From NCBI RefSeq assembly GCF_001457695.1, contig NZ_LN831025.1, positions 992,001 through 1,056,000 on the forward strand: a stretch of 64,000 nucleotides of DNA, written 5' to 3'. Made by a program: the position numbers and the translations under genes. Position 1 is the stretch's first letter, and the number at the start of each line of letters is the position of its first letter. Shown here piece after piece: positions 37,480 to 45,970 of this stretch. Source of the stretch: Campylobacter jejuni (lineage in GTDB: Bacteria > Campylobacterota > Campylobacteria > Campylobacterales > Campylobacteraceae). Under the pieces are notes generated by a model. That model was not told where the DNA came from. It did not search any database and saw only the letters and a list, made by a program, of their open reading frames with translations.

Positions 37480-38729
37480 AAACACAAAATATAAGTGCCA
37501 ATCAAATTAGCTTTCATCTTTTTTCTACTAAAACTTTTAGTGATGAAAAATATCTTAATGCTTGGAGCTTAAAAGGCGAGCGTTTAAATGCCAAAGATTG
37601 GTTTGAATTTAAACAAGCCAATAAAGACAAATTTTATAATAAGCATTTAGAAAATACCTTAAAAACTATGCAAGAGTTTAAAGCTTATTTTAGTGTTGAT
37701 CAATTTGAAGGCATAAATCTACATGGTGATGATGAATGGCTTGATTTTTTGCCTTCAAATTATACTCAATTTTATAATCGTTTATGTAGAGATAAAAGTA
37801 AATATATTTTACATCGATATTATCAAAAAAATGATTTGACAGAGATTGGTATGCTTAAAAATCTTTCTCCTAATTTTCCTTTTTGGGATGAAAAAGGAGA
37901 AAATTTTTCTCAAAATCAAATTGATATTTTTATAGAAAAAGATAATTTAGCACCCTGCTTTAATAAATATGATATTTATTTTAATTCTTCACTTGAGCTA
38001 AGCTTTAATTTTAGTGATGAAAGCTTAGAATATTTAATTAACAATTATAATCACAGAATCAATCATACTTTTACTCCAAAAAGTCAAGATGAGATACAAA
38101 AAGAATTAAATTTAAGCAAAGAAGATAAAATCATTTTAGAACTTGAAAATATGTTTTTAAATCTTTGTAAAAGAATCAGTGCTGATTATGCTTTTATGGA
38201 TTTTTCTTATTTTTTTGTAGGATATGATCATACTTTAGATTCTAAAAATAATACTTTAAAATCTTATCCCATTAATCAAGATAAATTAATTCATAAAAGA
38301 AGTTTTAAAGAATATATAGAAGAATACGCAAATACTTACTTTTTAAATTATTATTCTAAAGAGTTTTTAAATGAACTTGACAATCAAGAATTAAACAAAG
38401 ATAGACTTAATTATTATCTTATTAATTACAACAAAATTCCAAAAAACACAGAAGAAGAAAACATACAAGGCATACTTTCTAAACAAAAAGATATAGATAT
38501 CAATTTTGTAAATTTTATAGATTATAAAGACTATGTTTATAAAAATAAAGATGATTTTTGGGAGTTTTCAGCAAAAGAAAATTCTATACTTTGGGAAAAA
38601 TTTCTAAGTAAAAATACCCTAAAACCTTTTCCTTTAAATTTTGATTGCTCTTTAGAAGAAAAGCTTCTTTATGCTAAAGATGAACAACTAGAAAACATAC
38701 TTAAAACCCACAAGACTTTTCATGGCTAA
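37476..38729 (+). CDS. Adaptor-like protein, second copy
   Basis: 417 residues. From residue ~15 onward it is the same as the protein at 25753 except Arg for Gly in FLNLCKRISADYAF. Only the N-terminal start (KTQNISANQISFHLF versus KQTLSSNRVSFYLF) differs, where recombination with the module-specific upstream gene took place. It overlaps the following PAAR-AHH gene by eight bases. The strict conservation and coupling to PAAR suggest it recognises the constant PAAR domain rather than the variable toxin. Confidence 0.6.
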   Translation: MKTQNISANQISFHLFSTKTFSDEKYLNAWSLKGERLNAKDWFEFKQANKDKFYNKHLENTLKTMQEFKAYFSVDQFEGINLHGDDEWLDFLPSNYTQFYNRLCRDKSKYILHRYYQKNDLTEIGMLKNLSPNFPFWDEKGENFSQNQIDIFIEKDNLAPCFNKYDIYFNSSLELSFNFSDESLEYLINNYNHRINHTFTPKSQDEIQKELNLSKEDKIILELENMFLNLCKRISADYAFMDFSYFFVGYDHTLDSKNNTLKSYPINQDKLIHKRSFKEYIEEYANTYFLNYYSKEFLNELDNQELNKDRLNYYLINYNKIPKNTEEENIQGILSKQKDIDINFVNFIDYKDYVYKNKDDFWEFSAKENSILWEKFLSKNTLKPFPLNFDCSLEEKLLYAKDEQLENILKTHKTFHG

Positions 38730-39498
38730 AAAAAGAACAATCCTTATTCCTAGAATAGAAGATATTAATATAACTCCTGATACTTCTTGTTTGCATCCTA
38801 TCTTAGAAGATAATACTTTAGTATGCTTACATGGAGGTAGAGTTAAGTTAAAAGCAAAAAAAGCTAAAAGAATAAAATCAGACAATGTTCCTATTATGCT
38901 TGATAATGAAATACAAGGAGCCAGTATAAGTGGATGTTTAAATCCACCTATACTAGGAGGACCTTGTACTAAAGTAGCTATGGTATTTGCTTATACTTAT
39001 TCAGATCATAAAGTTAATAATAAACATTCTGTGTTACAAATGGGTTTGATAGGAATGAGTATAAAAGGTTATCCTATATTTGCTATACCCAAAAAGAATA
39101 AGATTAAATTTGCTTTAGCTAAAATACAAGCTAGTCCTCTTGCTAAGATTAAATTTGACAGGATAAGATGGGAAGGGGGAGGAAGCGATAACAAACAACC
39201 ACCAATTCAAACCCATCATATTGCCACTGATAAGAATAAAAGATTTACTAAAGAATTTCAAAAAATAACAAAAAAATATAGCTTGGAATTAGATGGAGAT
39301 TGGAATAAAGTTAAAATGCCACATCGCGGAAGACATCCTAATGAATATCATGAATATATTCTTGAAAAAATGAGTAAAATTGATAAAATAGCAAGAGGAG
39401 ATAAGAATAAATTCTTAAAAGAATTTGAAAAACTAAAAGAAGAAGTCAAAAACAATCCTGCTATACTTCATAAAGATTACTATAAGGAGAGAAAATAA
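38722..39498 (+). CDS. PAAR-like protein fused to AHH nuclease, variant 2
   Basis: 258 residues. Identical to the 26996 product apart from a diverged island at about residues 174-192 (RFTKEFQKITKKYSLELDGD) and a few changes near the C-terminus. The putative catalytic histidines (THHIATDK, PHRGRHPNEYH) are conserved. The altered island lies inside the toxin domain next to the active-site motifs, and the paired immunity gene at 39498 differs too, so this is probably a distinct specificity variant of the same DNase. Confidence 0.8.
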   Translation: MAKKRTILIPRIEDINITPDTSCLHPILEDNTLVCLHGGRVKLKAKKAKRIKSDNVPIMLDNEIQGASISGCLNPPILGGPCTKVAMVFAYTYSDHKVNNKHSVLQMGLIGMSIKGYPIFAIPKKNKIKFALAKIQASPLAKIKFDRIRWEGGGSDNKQPPIQTHHIATDKNKRFTKEFQKITKKYSLELDGDWNKVKMPHRGRHPNEYHEYILEKMSKIDKIARGDKNKFLKEFEKLKEEVKNNPAILHKDYYKERK

Positions 39499-40064
39499 TG
39501 AAATATTATAAAATGATGTATAACTATAATCATAATGATGTGGATAATTGGTACTCTTGTGATCTTGTAGATATAAAAAATAATGATGAATATGCACTTT
39601 TAGAATCCAAACCTATCACAAATTGGCAAACACCTAGTTTTGAAATAGACAAAAATGAAGGAGACATATTAACTGATCTTATACACAATGACTGTGGTTG
39701 GCGTATAGTCTCTCCTAAATTTATAAATTTAATGCAAGATTTAATTAAAGATTGTGTGCAATATTTAGATGTAGAAATTAAAAGTCAGGAAATAAATTAT
39801 TATGATTGTAAAATTATGCATGTAATAAAATCACTTGAAGCTTTAGATTATGAACATTCTGTATATACTTATATGGGTGATAATAATGAATATCTAAGTA
39901 TTACTAAGGCTGTTTTAAAAAAATCAAAACTTGATGGAAGCCATATATTTAGAATTAAAGATGATGAAATACCTGTTTTTGTATCAAGTGAATTTAGAAA
40001 AATAGTGAGAGAAAACAATTTATTAGGTTTTAGTTTTAGTGAAGTTATGGTATATGAAAATTAA
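39498..40064 (+). CDS. Imm11-type immunity protein, variant 2
   Basis: 188 residues, TAATG coupling with the toxin gene. The C-terminal ~110 residues are almost identical to the 27772 product. The N-terminal half carries many changes (YNYNHNDVDNWYSCDLVD, NEGDILTDLIHNDCGW). The differences are concentrated in one half, as expected if that half contacts the variable island of the toxin. Confidence 0.75.
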   Translation: MKYYKMMYNYNHNDVDNWYSCDLVDIKNNDEYALLESKPITNWQTPSFEIDKNEGDILTDLIHNDCGWRIVSPKFINLMQDLIKDCVQYLDVEIKSQEINYYDCKIMHVIKSLEALDYEHSVYTYMGDNNEYLSITKAVLKKSKLDGSHIFRIKDDEIPVFVSSEFRKIVRENNLLGFSFSEVMVYEN

Positions 40065-40124
40065 TCATATGAAAATATTGCAATTATAAACTATATAATT
40101 TATTAGGTTTTATCAAACAAATAC

Positions 40125-40316
40125 AATTCGAAAGAAAAAGCTTATGAGGCAGTTGTAAAAAAAATAGAAAAAGATTATGTAAGCGGTAAAGTTTCTGAAA
40201 ATTTTATATAAGGGCATATTATAAACATTAATGGATTTAATATTGAAGTAAGAGGAGTTATAAAAAATGGAGAATCAAAAATTGGAACAATGTTTCTATC
40301 TAGAACATTTAATTAA
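40125..40316 (+). pseudogene. C-terminal remnant of an unknown toxin with in-frame stop
   Basis: A single frame reads NSKEKAYEAVVKKIEKDYV, GKVSENFI, TAA stop at 40209-40211, then GHIININGFNIEVRGVI and KNGESKIGTMFLSRTFN before a final TAA at 40314. It has no start codon and begins exactly where the 2.6-kb repeat ends (40124). It reads like the tip of a polymorphic toxin whose front was replaced by recombination. The 125-residue gene starts inside its end (40267), a common toxin/immunity overlap. Confidence 0.55.
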
Positions 40317-40644
40317 TATTCAAGAATTGGAGAAAAAAATTATTGAATATTTTTCCAAAGAACAAAAATTACTTTTAGATCATTTTAGACATGCTAATAT
40401 TGTTTCTAGAAAAGCTGATGAGTGTGGATATTTTGCTAATATAAAAACTGATCCCGCAAGACCAAAAATTCAAGTCAATGGTTTTACTAATTCTTTAAAT
40501 CTATGTTTAAATGGTGTTGTGATAGGTGGAGCTATGATTTATATTGAAAATGGTTTATTATCAATGATTGAGTGTTACTCTTGGGATGATAATGATATTT
40601 TTATTAAGTTATTATCAGACACTAATAAAAAAGTGTATTTGTAA
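40267..40644 (+). CDS. Orphan immunity-like protein (125 residues)
   Basis: Small soluble protein (FYLEHLINIQELEKKIIEYF; later NGVVIGGAMIYIENGLLSM with SYSW-like Trp region). It overlaps in another frame the end of a toxin remnant, which is the normal layout for a toxin/immunity pair, and AGAGGAG lies upstream of its ATG. The toxin itself is gone, so this is most likely a retained orphan immunity gene. It occupies the same slot as the unrelated 28417 gene in module 1. Confidence 0.55.
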   Translation: MENQKLEQCFYLEHLINIQELEKKIIEYFSKEQKLLLDHFRHANIVSRKADECGYFANIKTDPARPKIQVNGFTNSLNLCLNGVVIGGAMIYIENGLLSMIECYSWDDNDIFIKLLSDTNKKVYL

Positions 40645-40692
40645 AAATTTTCAAAAAATTTAAGATTACCTTAAAAACCCACAAGACTTTTC

Positions 40693-41649
40693 ATGGCTAA
40701 AAAAAGAACAATCCTTATTCCTAGAATAGAAGATATTAATATAACTCCTGATACTTCTTGTATGCATCCTATCTTAGAAGATAATACTTTAGTATGCTTA
40801 CATGGAGGTAGAGTTAAGTTAAAAGCAAAAAAAGCTAAAAGAATAAAATCAGACAATGTTCCTATTATGCTTGATAATGAAATACAAGGAGCTAGTATAA
40901 GTGGATGTTTAAATCCACCTATACTAGGAGGACCTTGTACTAAAGTAGCTATGGTATTTGCTTATACTTATTCAGATCATAAAGTTAATAATAAACATTC
41001 TGTGTTACAAATGGGTTTGATAGGAATGAGTATAAAAGGTTATCCTATATTTGCTATACCCAAAAAGAATAAGATTAAATTTGCTTTAGCTAAAATACAA
41101 GCTAGTCCTCTTGCTAAGATTAAATATGATAGGATAAGATGGGAAGGGATGGGAGGTAAAAGAAATAAGAAAAATAAAAATGATAAAGCAAGGCAAATAC
41201 AAGCATTAAAAAATAATCGGCAAAAAGGTAATTATACTGAAATGCAAATGGATAAATATTACAAAGCTAAAGGCTATAAAAGAATTAGTTTAAATAAAGT
41301 TCAAGGACTTGATGATAAAATTCATCATGGAATTGATGGAATTTATTACAATCCAAATAAAAACCCAAAATATATCATTGCAGAAGCTAAGTTTAGAACA
41401 AGCAAATTAGATATAAAAACTAAGCAAATGAGTGATGAATGGATAACAGAAAAGAGTAGAAATAGACTTGGCATTGTAGATGAAAAACATAGAAAAGAAA
41501 TAAAAGAACTTCTTAAAAAAAATAGCAATGAAGTCAGAAAAGATTTATTTCATGTTGATAAAAAAGGCAATGTGAGTATTAAAGAATTAGATAAAAATGC
41601 AAAAACCAAAAACTTAATAGAAAGGATAGAAAATGGCAAGAGATACTAG
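40693..41649 (+). CDS. PAAR-like/PoNe DNase, second copy
   Basis: 318 residues, identical in sequence to the product at 29029, including E183, D215, E231 and K233; only silent differences were noticed. As in copy 1 the adaptor gene is missing except for its last bases. A duplicate of the same effector gives no new specificity, so it is best explained as a passenger of the vgrG block duplication. Confidence 0.87.
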   Translation: MAKKRTILIPRIEDINITPDTSCMHPILEDNTLVCLHGGRVKLKAKKAKRIKSDNVPIMLDNEIQGASISGCLNPPILGGPCTKVAMVFAYTYSDHKVNNKHSVLQMGLIGMSIKGYPIFAIPKKNKIKFALAKIQASPLAKIKYDRIRWEGMGGKRNKKNKNDKARQIQALKNNRQKGNYTEMQMDKYYKAKGYKRISLNKVQGLDDKIHHGIDGIYYNPNKNPKYIIAEAKFRTSKLDIKTKQMSDEWITEKSRNRLGIVDEKHRKEIKELLKKNSNEVRKDLFHVDKKGNVSIKELDKNAKTKNLIERIENGKRY

Positions 41650-42283
41650 CAAAGATGAAGCGTATTTTACGAAACATATAATAGAGTGGGAAGAAGAAAT
41701 TAAAGAAGATGAAAAAAAACTCTTAGAACTTCCACTAGGAGATGCAAGAAGGGAAAATTATTTTTTTTCTATAACAGATGGAAAAAAATGTATTGCTATA
41801 GATAAATACTCTCGTGGTGATGATATAAATCTAGTTAAAAAAGATTTAGAAGCATACATACTATTAAAACAAAAAAATCGTTTAGAATTTGCAATTGATA
41901 TTGGTTATTATAGAGGAAATGCTCTTGAACTTTGTATTAGAGTATTGCTAGATATGGATACTGCTTGTGTATTAGAATTAATAGAAGAAGATGAGAGAAA
42001 AAGAAGAGATATTCTCAATAGGGACTGGTTTTTGCATTTTATAGGATCTAAGGGTAAGAATTTAAATTTAGAACGCAAATGTATTCGCAAAGAACACGAG
42101 CTTATTAAAGAATTTGTAGCCACTAAGGATATTGAGTTTTTACATCAATATATGAAAAAACATACAAGATTAAGAGATCCTCTAGATACTTGGGATCTTG
42201 AAGGTGCAGCAATTGTAAAGCTAATGAATTTAGATAAAGAAGAATTTAAACAATACAAATACTTTCCTTATGATTTAATATAA
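41633..42283 (+). CDS. PoNi immunity protein, second copy
   Basis: 216 residues, identical to the product at 29969, with the same 17-base overlap with the toxin gene. Two copies would raise the dose of immunity in step with the duplicated toxin. Confidence 0.85.
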   Translation: MARDTSKDEAYFTKHIIEWEEEIKEDEKKLLELPLGDARRENYFFSITDGKKCIAIDKYSRGDDINLVKKDLEAYILLKQKNRLEFAIDIGYYRGNALELCIRVLLDMDTACVLELIEEDERKRRDILNRDWFLHFIGSKGKNLNLERKCIRKEHELIKEFVATKDIEFLHQYMKKHTRLRDPLDTWDLEGAAIVKLMNLDKEEFKQYKYFPYDLI

Positions 42284-42328
42284 AAAGATTTTTAGTTATA
42301 ATTTCATTTTATATTTAAGGAAAAATTT

Positions 42329-42679
42329 ATGGAAGATTTAAAACTTTTACAAAGGCGTTGGGAAGAAGCTTATGAAGCTATGCCTAAACTTTATGAAACA
42401 CCCGATGGGTTAATAATAAATTTCACCCTAAGTGAAGATACAGATACTATTCTTTTTAAAAAACCTTGGGAAAATTTTGAATTAGATGATGAAGATAAAG
42501 AAACCAAATGGAGGCTGAGTTTTTTTAGCATTAGCAAAGATGAGCCTTTGGGGTATTTAGAGTATAAAGAAGCTTTAGAGAAATTGCAAGATTTTTCTTT
42601 AATTCAATCAGAAGAAAGGATTTTAATTAGAGCAATGAGTTTAGAAGAGCTTGAAAGCTTAGAGCTTAAAGGGTGGTAA
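42329..42679 (+). CDS. Small unrecognised protein, second copy
   Basis: 116 residues, identical to the 30665 product, with the same TATAAT box (42297-42302), ribosome-binding site and TAATG junction to the next gene. Confidence 0.55.
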   Translation: MEDLKLLQRRWEEAYEAMPKLYETPDGLIINFTLSEDTDTILFKKPWENFELDDEDKETKWRLSFFSISKDEPLGYLEYKEALEKLQDFSLIQSEERILIRAMSLEELESLELKGW

Positions 42680-43317
42680 TGCTTCCTCAACCTATATTTT
42701 TAAATAAACTTATAGAATTTTTATCTGATGAAAATTTAGATATTGTAAATATGAAAAAAGGTGTAGATAAAATTTTTTCTAAAAAAGATTTTTACGCTAT
42801 ATTAGAATTAAATATTAAAATTATGAATATAGCGAAATTAATTTTTAAAAGTGATGAACAATTAAATATATTATTACCACAAGCTTCTAATTATAAGAAT
42901 ACAAATTATTTTCCTCAAGAATTAGAGTTAAAAAAAGAAATGGATGTTAATCTTAATGATTTAAAAAATTGTGATAATAAAAAAATAATAGAAATAATTA
43001 AGCAAGAATATCAAAATAATCTGATTAAAGAATTGGATATTAATTCTCAAAAAGAAAAAATCAAAATACTTTTTATTATTAATGAAGTGCCAAAATTTTT
43101 AAAATCAATCTATAAAGAATGTGAGTTTAAAGAATATGGATTAGCAAATTATTTGGAATTTGATGAAATTTGGGGTTTTTATGAAAATAATACTAGATAT
43201 TTTACTATTTTAACTCCCATGGGTGCAAATAAAATAAAATTGCGTTTAGAAAATACACAAAACAGCGAAAAAGAACTCAATATCATAGAAGTAAATTTAG
43301 ATAAAAATAGATTTTAA
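42679..43317 (+). CDS. Unrecognised 212-residue protein, second copy
   Basis: Identical to the 31015 product. ATG at 42679 in a TAATG junction. Lies directly upstream of vgrG3 and its promoter. Confidence 0.5.
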   Translation: MLPQPIFLNKLIEFLSDENLDIVNMKKGVDKIFSKKDFYAILELNIKIMNIAKLIFKSDEQLNILLPQASNYKNTNYFPQELELKKEMDVNLNDLKNCDNKKIIEIIKQEYQNNLIKELDINSQKEKIKILFIINEVPKFLKSIYKECEFKEYGLANYLEFDEIWGFYENNTRYFTILTPMGANKIKLRLENTQNSEKELNIIEVNLDKNRF

Positions 43318-43453
43318 TAACAAAAATAAGCAATTTCTTTTTCTACTCAAATTTAGGCTATTTGTGTTAAAATAATAAATATAAAAATTAAAAACATAGT
43401 GGATTTATACCAAATTATAAACACCATAAACTCAACCCCCAAAAGGATCATCA

Positions 43454-45970
43454 ATGTCCCTTAATTCTTACATGAGTCTTGATATTTTAAATTCTACTTC
43501 AAATCCCCTACCCTTTAAAATCACTAAAGCCCTCATCAAAGAAAGTCTTGAAGAGCTTTTTTCTATAGAATGTGAAGGCTTTTTTGAAAGTTTAGAACAA
43601 GATTTATTTTCTTTAAATACTTTAACCAATGCTTCATCTCATCCAAGCACCCCTACAACTTTTAATTTTCATCCTAATGTTTTAATCGATCAAGAAGCTA
43701 TTTTAAGTATCCATAATCCTTATGAGAATAATACCTTAAACTTTGATAACAATGAAGTAAAAAACTATAAGGGAATTATCACTTATATAAAATATCTAGG
43801 TATTAATCATGAAAGTGCTTTAAATATTAACGATAGCACTTCAAATACTAAGCAAATACAATACAAGCATTTTTTTTCTTTTAAGCTTCAATCAGTCTTG
43901 ATAAGACTTTCTTTAAATAAAGCCAATCGTATTTATACTCATACTAATATTATAGAAGTGATTAAACAAACCCTTGGTTTTTATCAAGATATCTTACATA
44001 AAGAAATTGATTATTCTAATATACATTTTAATTATGAAGAACAAGAACTCATCTCTCAATACAATGAAAGTGATTTAGACTTTATTACAAGATTAAGCCA
44101 TAATAATGGAATCTTTTTTTATGAAGATGAGAACACTATTTATTTTTGTGATGTGTATAAAAATGTAAAAAATAAAGAAATTGAGTATAATCCTAATATT
44201 AATAATATTTTAAATCAAGCTTGTATTTCTTCTATTTATAAAGAGCAAAGCTTAAGAACTAATTCTTTTACACATTCTAGTATTAATGCCAATACTCCTT
44301 TAAATCTTTTATCTTTACACTCTAGTAAAGTTCCTTATGAACAAGAACTTAATAACAAAGCTTGTTATAATGAACATTTTTATGAGAGTGAATATTCTTT
44401 TACAAAAAGCATTGATTTAAAGACTAAGCCTTCTCTTAAAGAAAAAAGAGCCTTAGTATTAAATGAAAGCTTACTAGCAAAAAGTAATATTTATCATCTT
44501 AGCTTAGGAGATTTTATCACTTTAAATTATAAGGAGTTTAATCATCAAGAAGAAATAAAAAATCAAGATGAAGAAAAACAAGATAAAGCTTCTTTGCTTA
44601 AAGACTTTATTATTATCACTAATACTCAAATCTTAATTGATGATGCCATCTTAGCTAATTCTATTAATACTAATGATCATTTAAATTTAAAAGATTTAAA
44701 TTTAAGTAAATCTTATTCTAATACTTTAACTTTACTAAAAAAGAATATTATCTTTACTCCAAGTTTTAAAGCTAAACCTAAAGCTCCTAATAGCACTCAA
44801 GGTATTGTTATAGGAGAGAGTAAGGATATAGAAAGTGAGAGAAATACTATTTATACTGATGAGCATGGAAGGGTTAAGGTAAGGATTAATCTTTATGCCA
44901 ATCAAGAAGAATTAGATAATGATACTTTTATTGCAAATGATATAGATATAAATTCTTCTAATTTATCAAGCAATACTTATAAATCTTATCATCACACTCC
45001 TTTTTTAAGAGTAGCTTCTCATATAGCAAGCAATCATTCAGGTTTTTTTCATACTCCAAGAATAGGAGATGAAGTGATTATTTCTTTTTTAGATGATGAT
45101 ATAGATAAACCTTATGTAAGTGGAAGTTTGTATAATGGGGCTAATCCAAGTTTAGTAAATCTTCCTTTTAATGATCACCAAACTTCTCTTTCTTCTAAAA
45201 CCATAGGTGTTAATGAAGAAGGTTATAATGAACTTACCCTCTCAAATATAAAAGATAAAGAACAAATTTATTTAAAAGCCCAAAAGGATTATGATGAATT
45301 AGTACAACATAATTTCACTCAAAGAATTTTAAATGATAAAGATTCTATAGTGGATGGAATTTATAATGAAAGGATTAAAAAGGTTCATACTCAAACCATA
45401 GACTTAGCTAAAAATGTCAATGTAGGAGGAGAATACTTAACTAATGTAGGTTTATCTAAAGATACCATAGTAGGATTAAGCAATACCTTAAATGTAGGAG
45501 TAGATAATAAAGTAAGAGTGGCTAAAAACTCTCATGAGTTTGTAGGAGAAAACAAAGATATAGAAATAGGTGCTAATCAAAATACTATTATCCATAAAGA
45601 TGAGATAAGGAATGTGAAGGGAAATAAAAAGGAAGTGGTTGAGGGGCATTATGATATTAATATAAAAGAAACATTAAAAATCCAAACAGAAAAAGAGACT
45701 TCTATAAGAAGCAAAAATAATCTACTAATCACCACCAATGCTTCAATGGGCTTTGAAACAGATAAAAATAATACCTTTGTATCTGATAATTCATTATCGC
45801 AAACAAAAACAGATTATGAAGTAAAAGCAGGCAATCAAATCCTCCACCAAGTAGGCGATACTCAAATTGTTACTAAGGGAGATTATGTGATTATTAAAGC
45901 AGGTGGAGTAGAAGTAGTGATAGATTCTAATGGGCTTGTGGTCAAAGGTGGAGAGATTAGGGCAGAGTAA
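43454..45970 (+). CDS. vgrG: VgrG3 / TssI spike protein
   Basis: 838 residues, 44 shorter than VgrG1 and VgrG2. Hub and OB-fold (1-563) are the same as VgrG2 apart from a Thr-to-Ile change. The tail from residue 564 is of another type (starting NPSLVNLPFNDHQTS, with ELTLSNIKDKEQIYLKAQ, SKDTIVGLSNTLNVGVDNKV and ending VEVVIDSNGLVVKGGEIRAE). Part of that tail is repeated in the headless fragment at 51742. The next gene starts at the last base of the stop (TAATG), so VgrG3 is coupled to a different effector class from VgrG1 and VgrG2. Confidence 0.95.
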   Translation: MSLNSYMSLDILNSTSNPLPFKITKALIKESLEELFSIECEGFFESLEQDLFSLNTLTNASSHPSTPTTFNFHPNVLIDQEAILSIHNPYENNTLNFDNNEVKNYKGIITYIKYLGINHESALNINDSTSNTKQIQYKHFFSFKLQSVLIRLSLNKANRIYTHTNIIEVIKQTLGFYQDILHKEIDYSNIHFNYEEQELISQYNESDLDFITRLSHNNGIFFYEDENTIYFCDVYKNVKNKEIEYNPNINNILNQACISSIYKEQSLRTNSFTHSSINANTPLNLLSLHSSKVPYEQELNNKACYNEHFYESEYSFTKSIDLKTKPSLKEKRALVLNESLLAKSNIYHLSLGDFITLNYKEFNHQEEIKNQDEEKQDKASLLKDFIIITNTQILIDDAILANSINTNDHLNLKDLNLSKSYSNTLTLLKKNIIFTPSFKAKPKAPNSTQGIVIGESKDIESERNTIYTDEHGRVKVRINLYANQEELDNDTFIANDIDINSSNLSSNTYKSYHHTPFLRVASHIASNHSGFFHTPRIGDEVIISFLDDDIDKPYVSGSLYNGANPSLVNLPFNDHQTSLSSKTIGVNEEGYNELTLSNIKDKEQIYLKAQKDYDELVQHNFTQRILNDKDSIVDGIYNERIKKVHTQTIDLAKNVNVGGEYLTNVGLSKDTIVGLSNTLNVGVDNKVRVAKNSHEFVGENKDIEIGANQNTIIHKDEIRNVKGNKKEVVEGHYDINIKETLKIQTEKETSIRSKNNLLITTNASMGFETDKNNTFVSDNSLSQTKTDYEVKAGNQILHQVGDTQIVTKGDYVIIKAGGVEVVIDSNGLVVKGGEIRAE
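45230..45661 (+). repeat. 432-base repeat shared by vgrG3 and the vgrG fragment (51742-52173)
   Basis: The copies align at a constant offset of 6512 bases. Identity starts abruptly at GAACTTACCC and ends at GATATTAAT. It is long enough for homologous recombination that would swap the VgrG3 tail and everything downstream. Confidence 0.85.

Larger units (their letters stand above)
40671..45143 (+). repeat. 4.5-kb repeat, second copy (see 29007-33479)
   Basis: Second copy of the PAAR-PoNe to vgrG block. The left boundary is the conserved adaptor 3' relic TTAAAAACCCACAAGAC and the right boundary lies within vgrG at the end of the OB-fold codons. Confidence 0.93.

Noticed and set aside
18957-45143. 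Repeats interpreted as a CRISPR array or transposon
   Set aside because: The repeats are kilobase-long coding blocks with no short spaced units, terminal inverted repeats or transposase; duplication and recombination of vgrG modules explain them.
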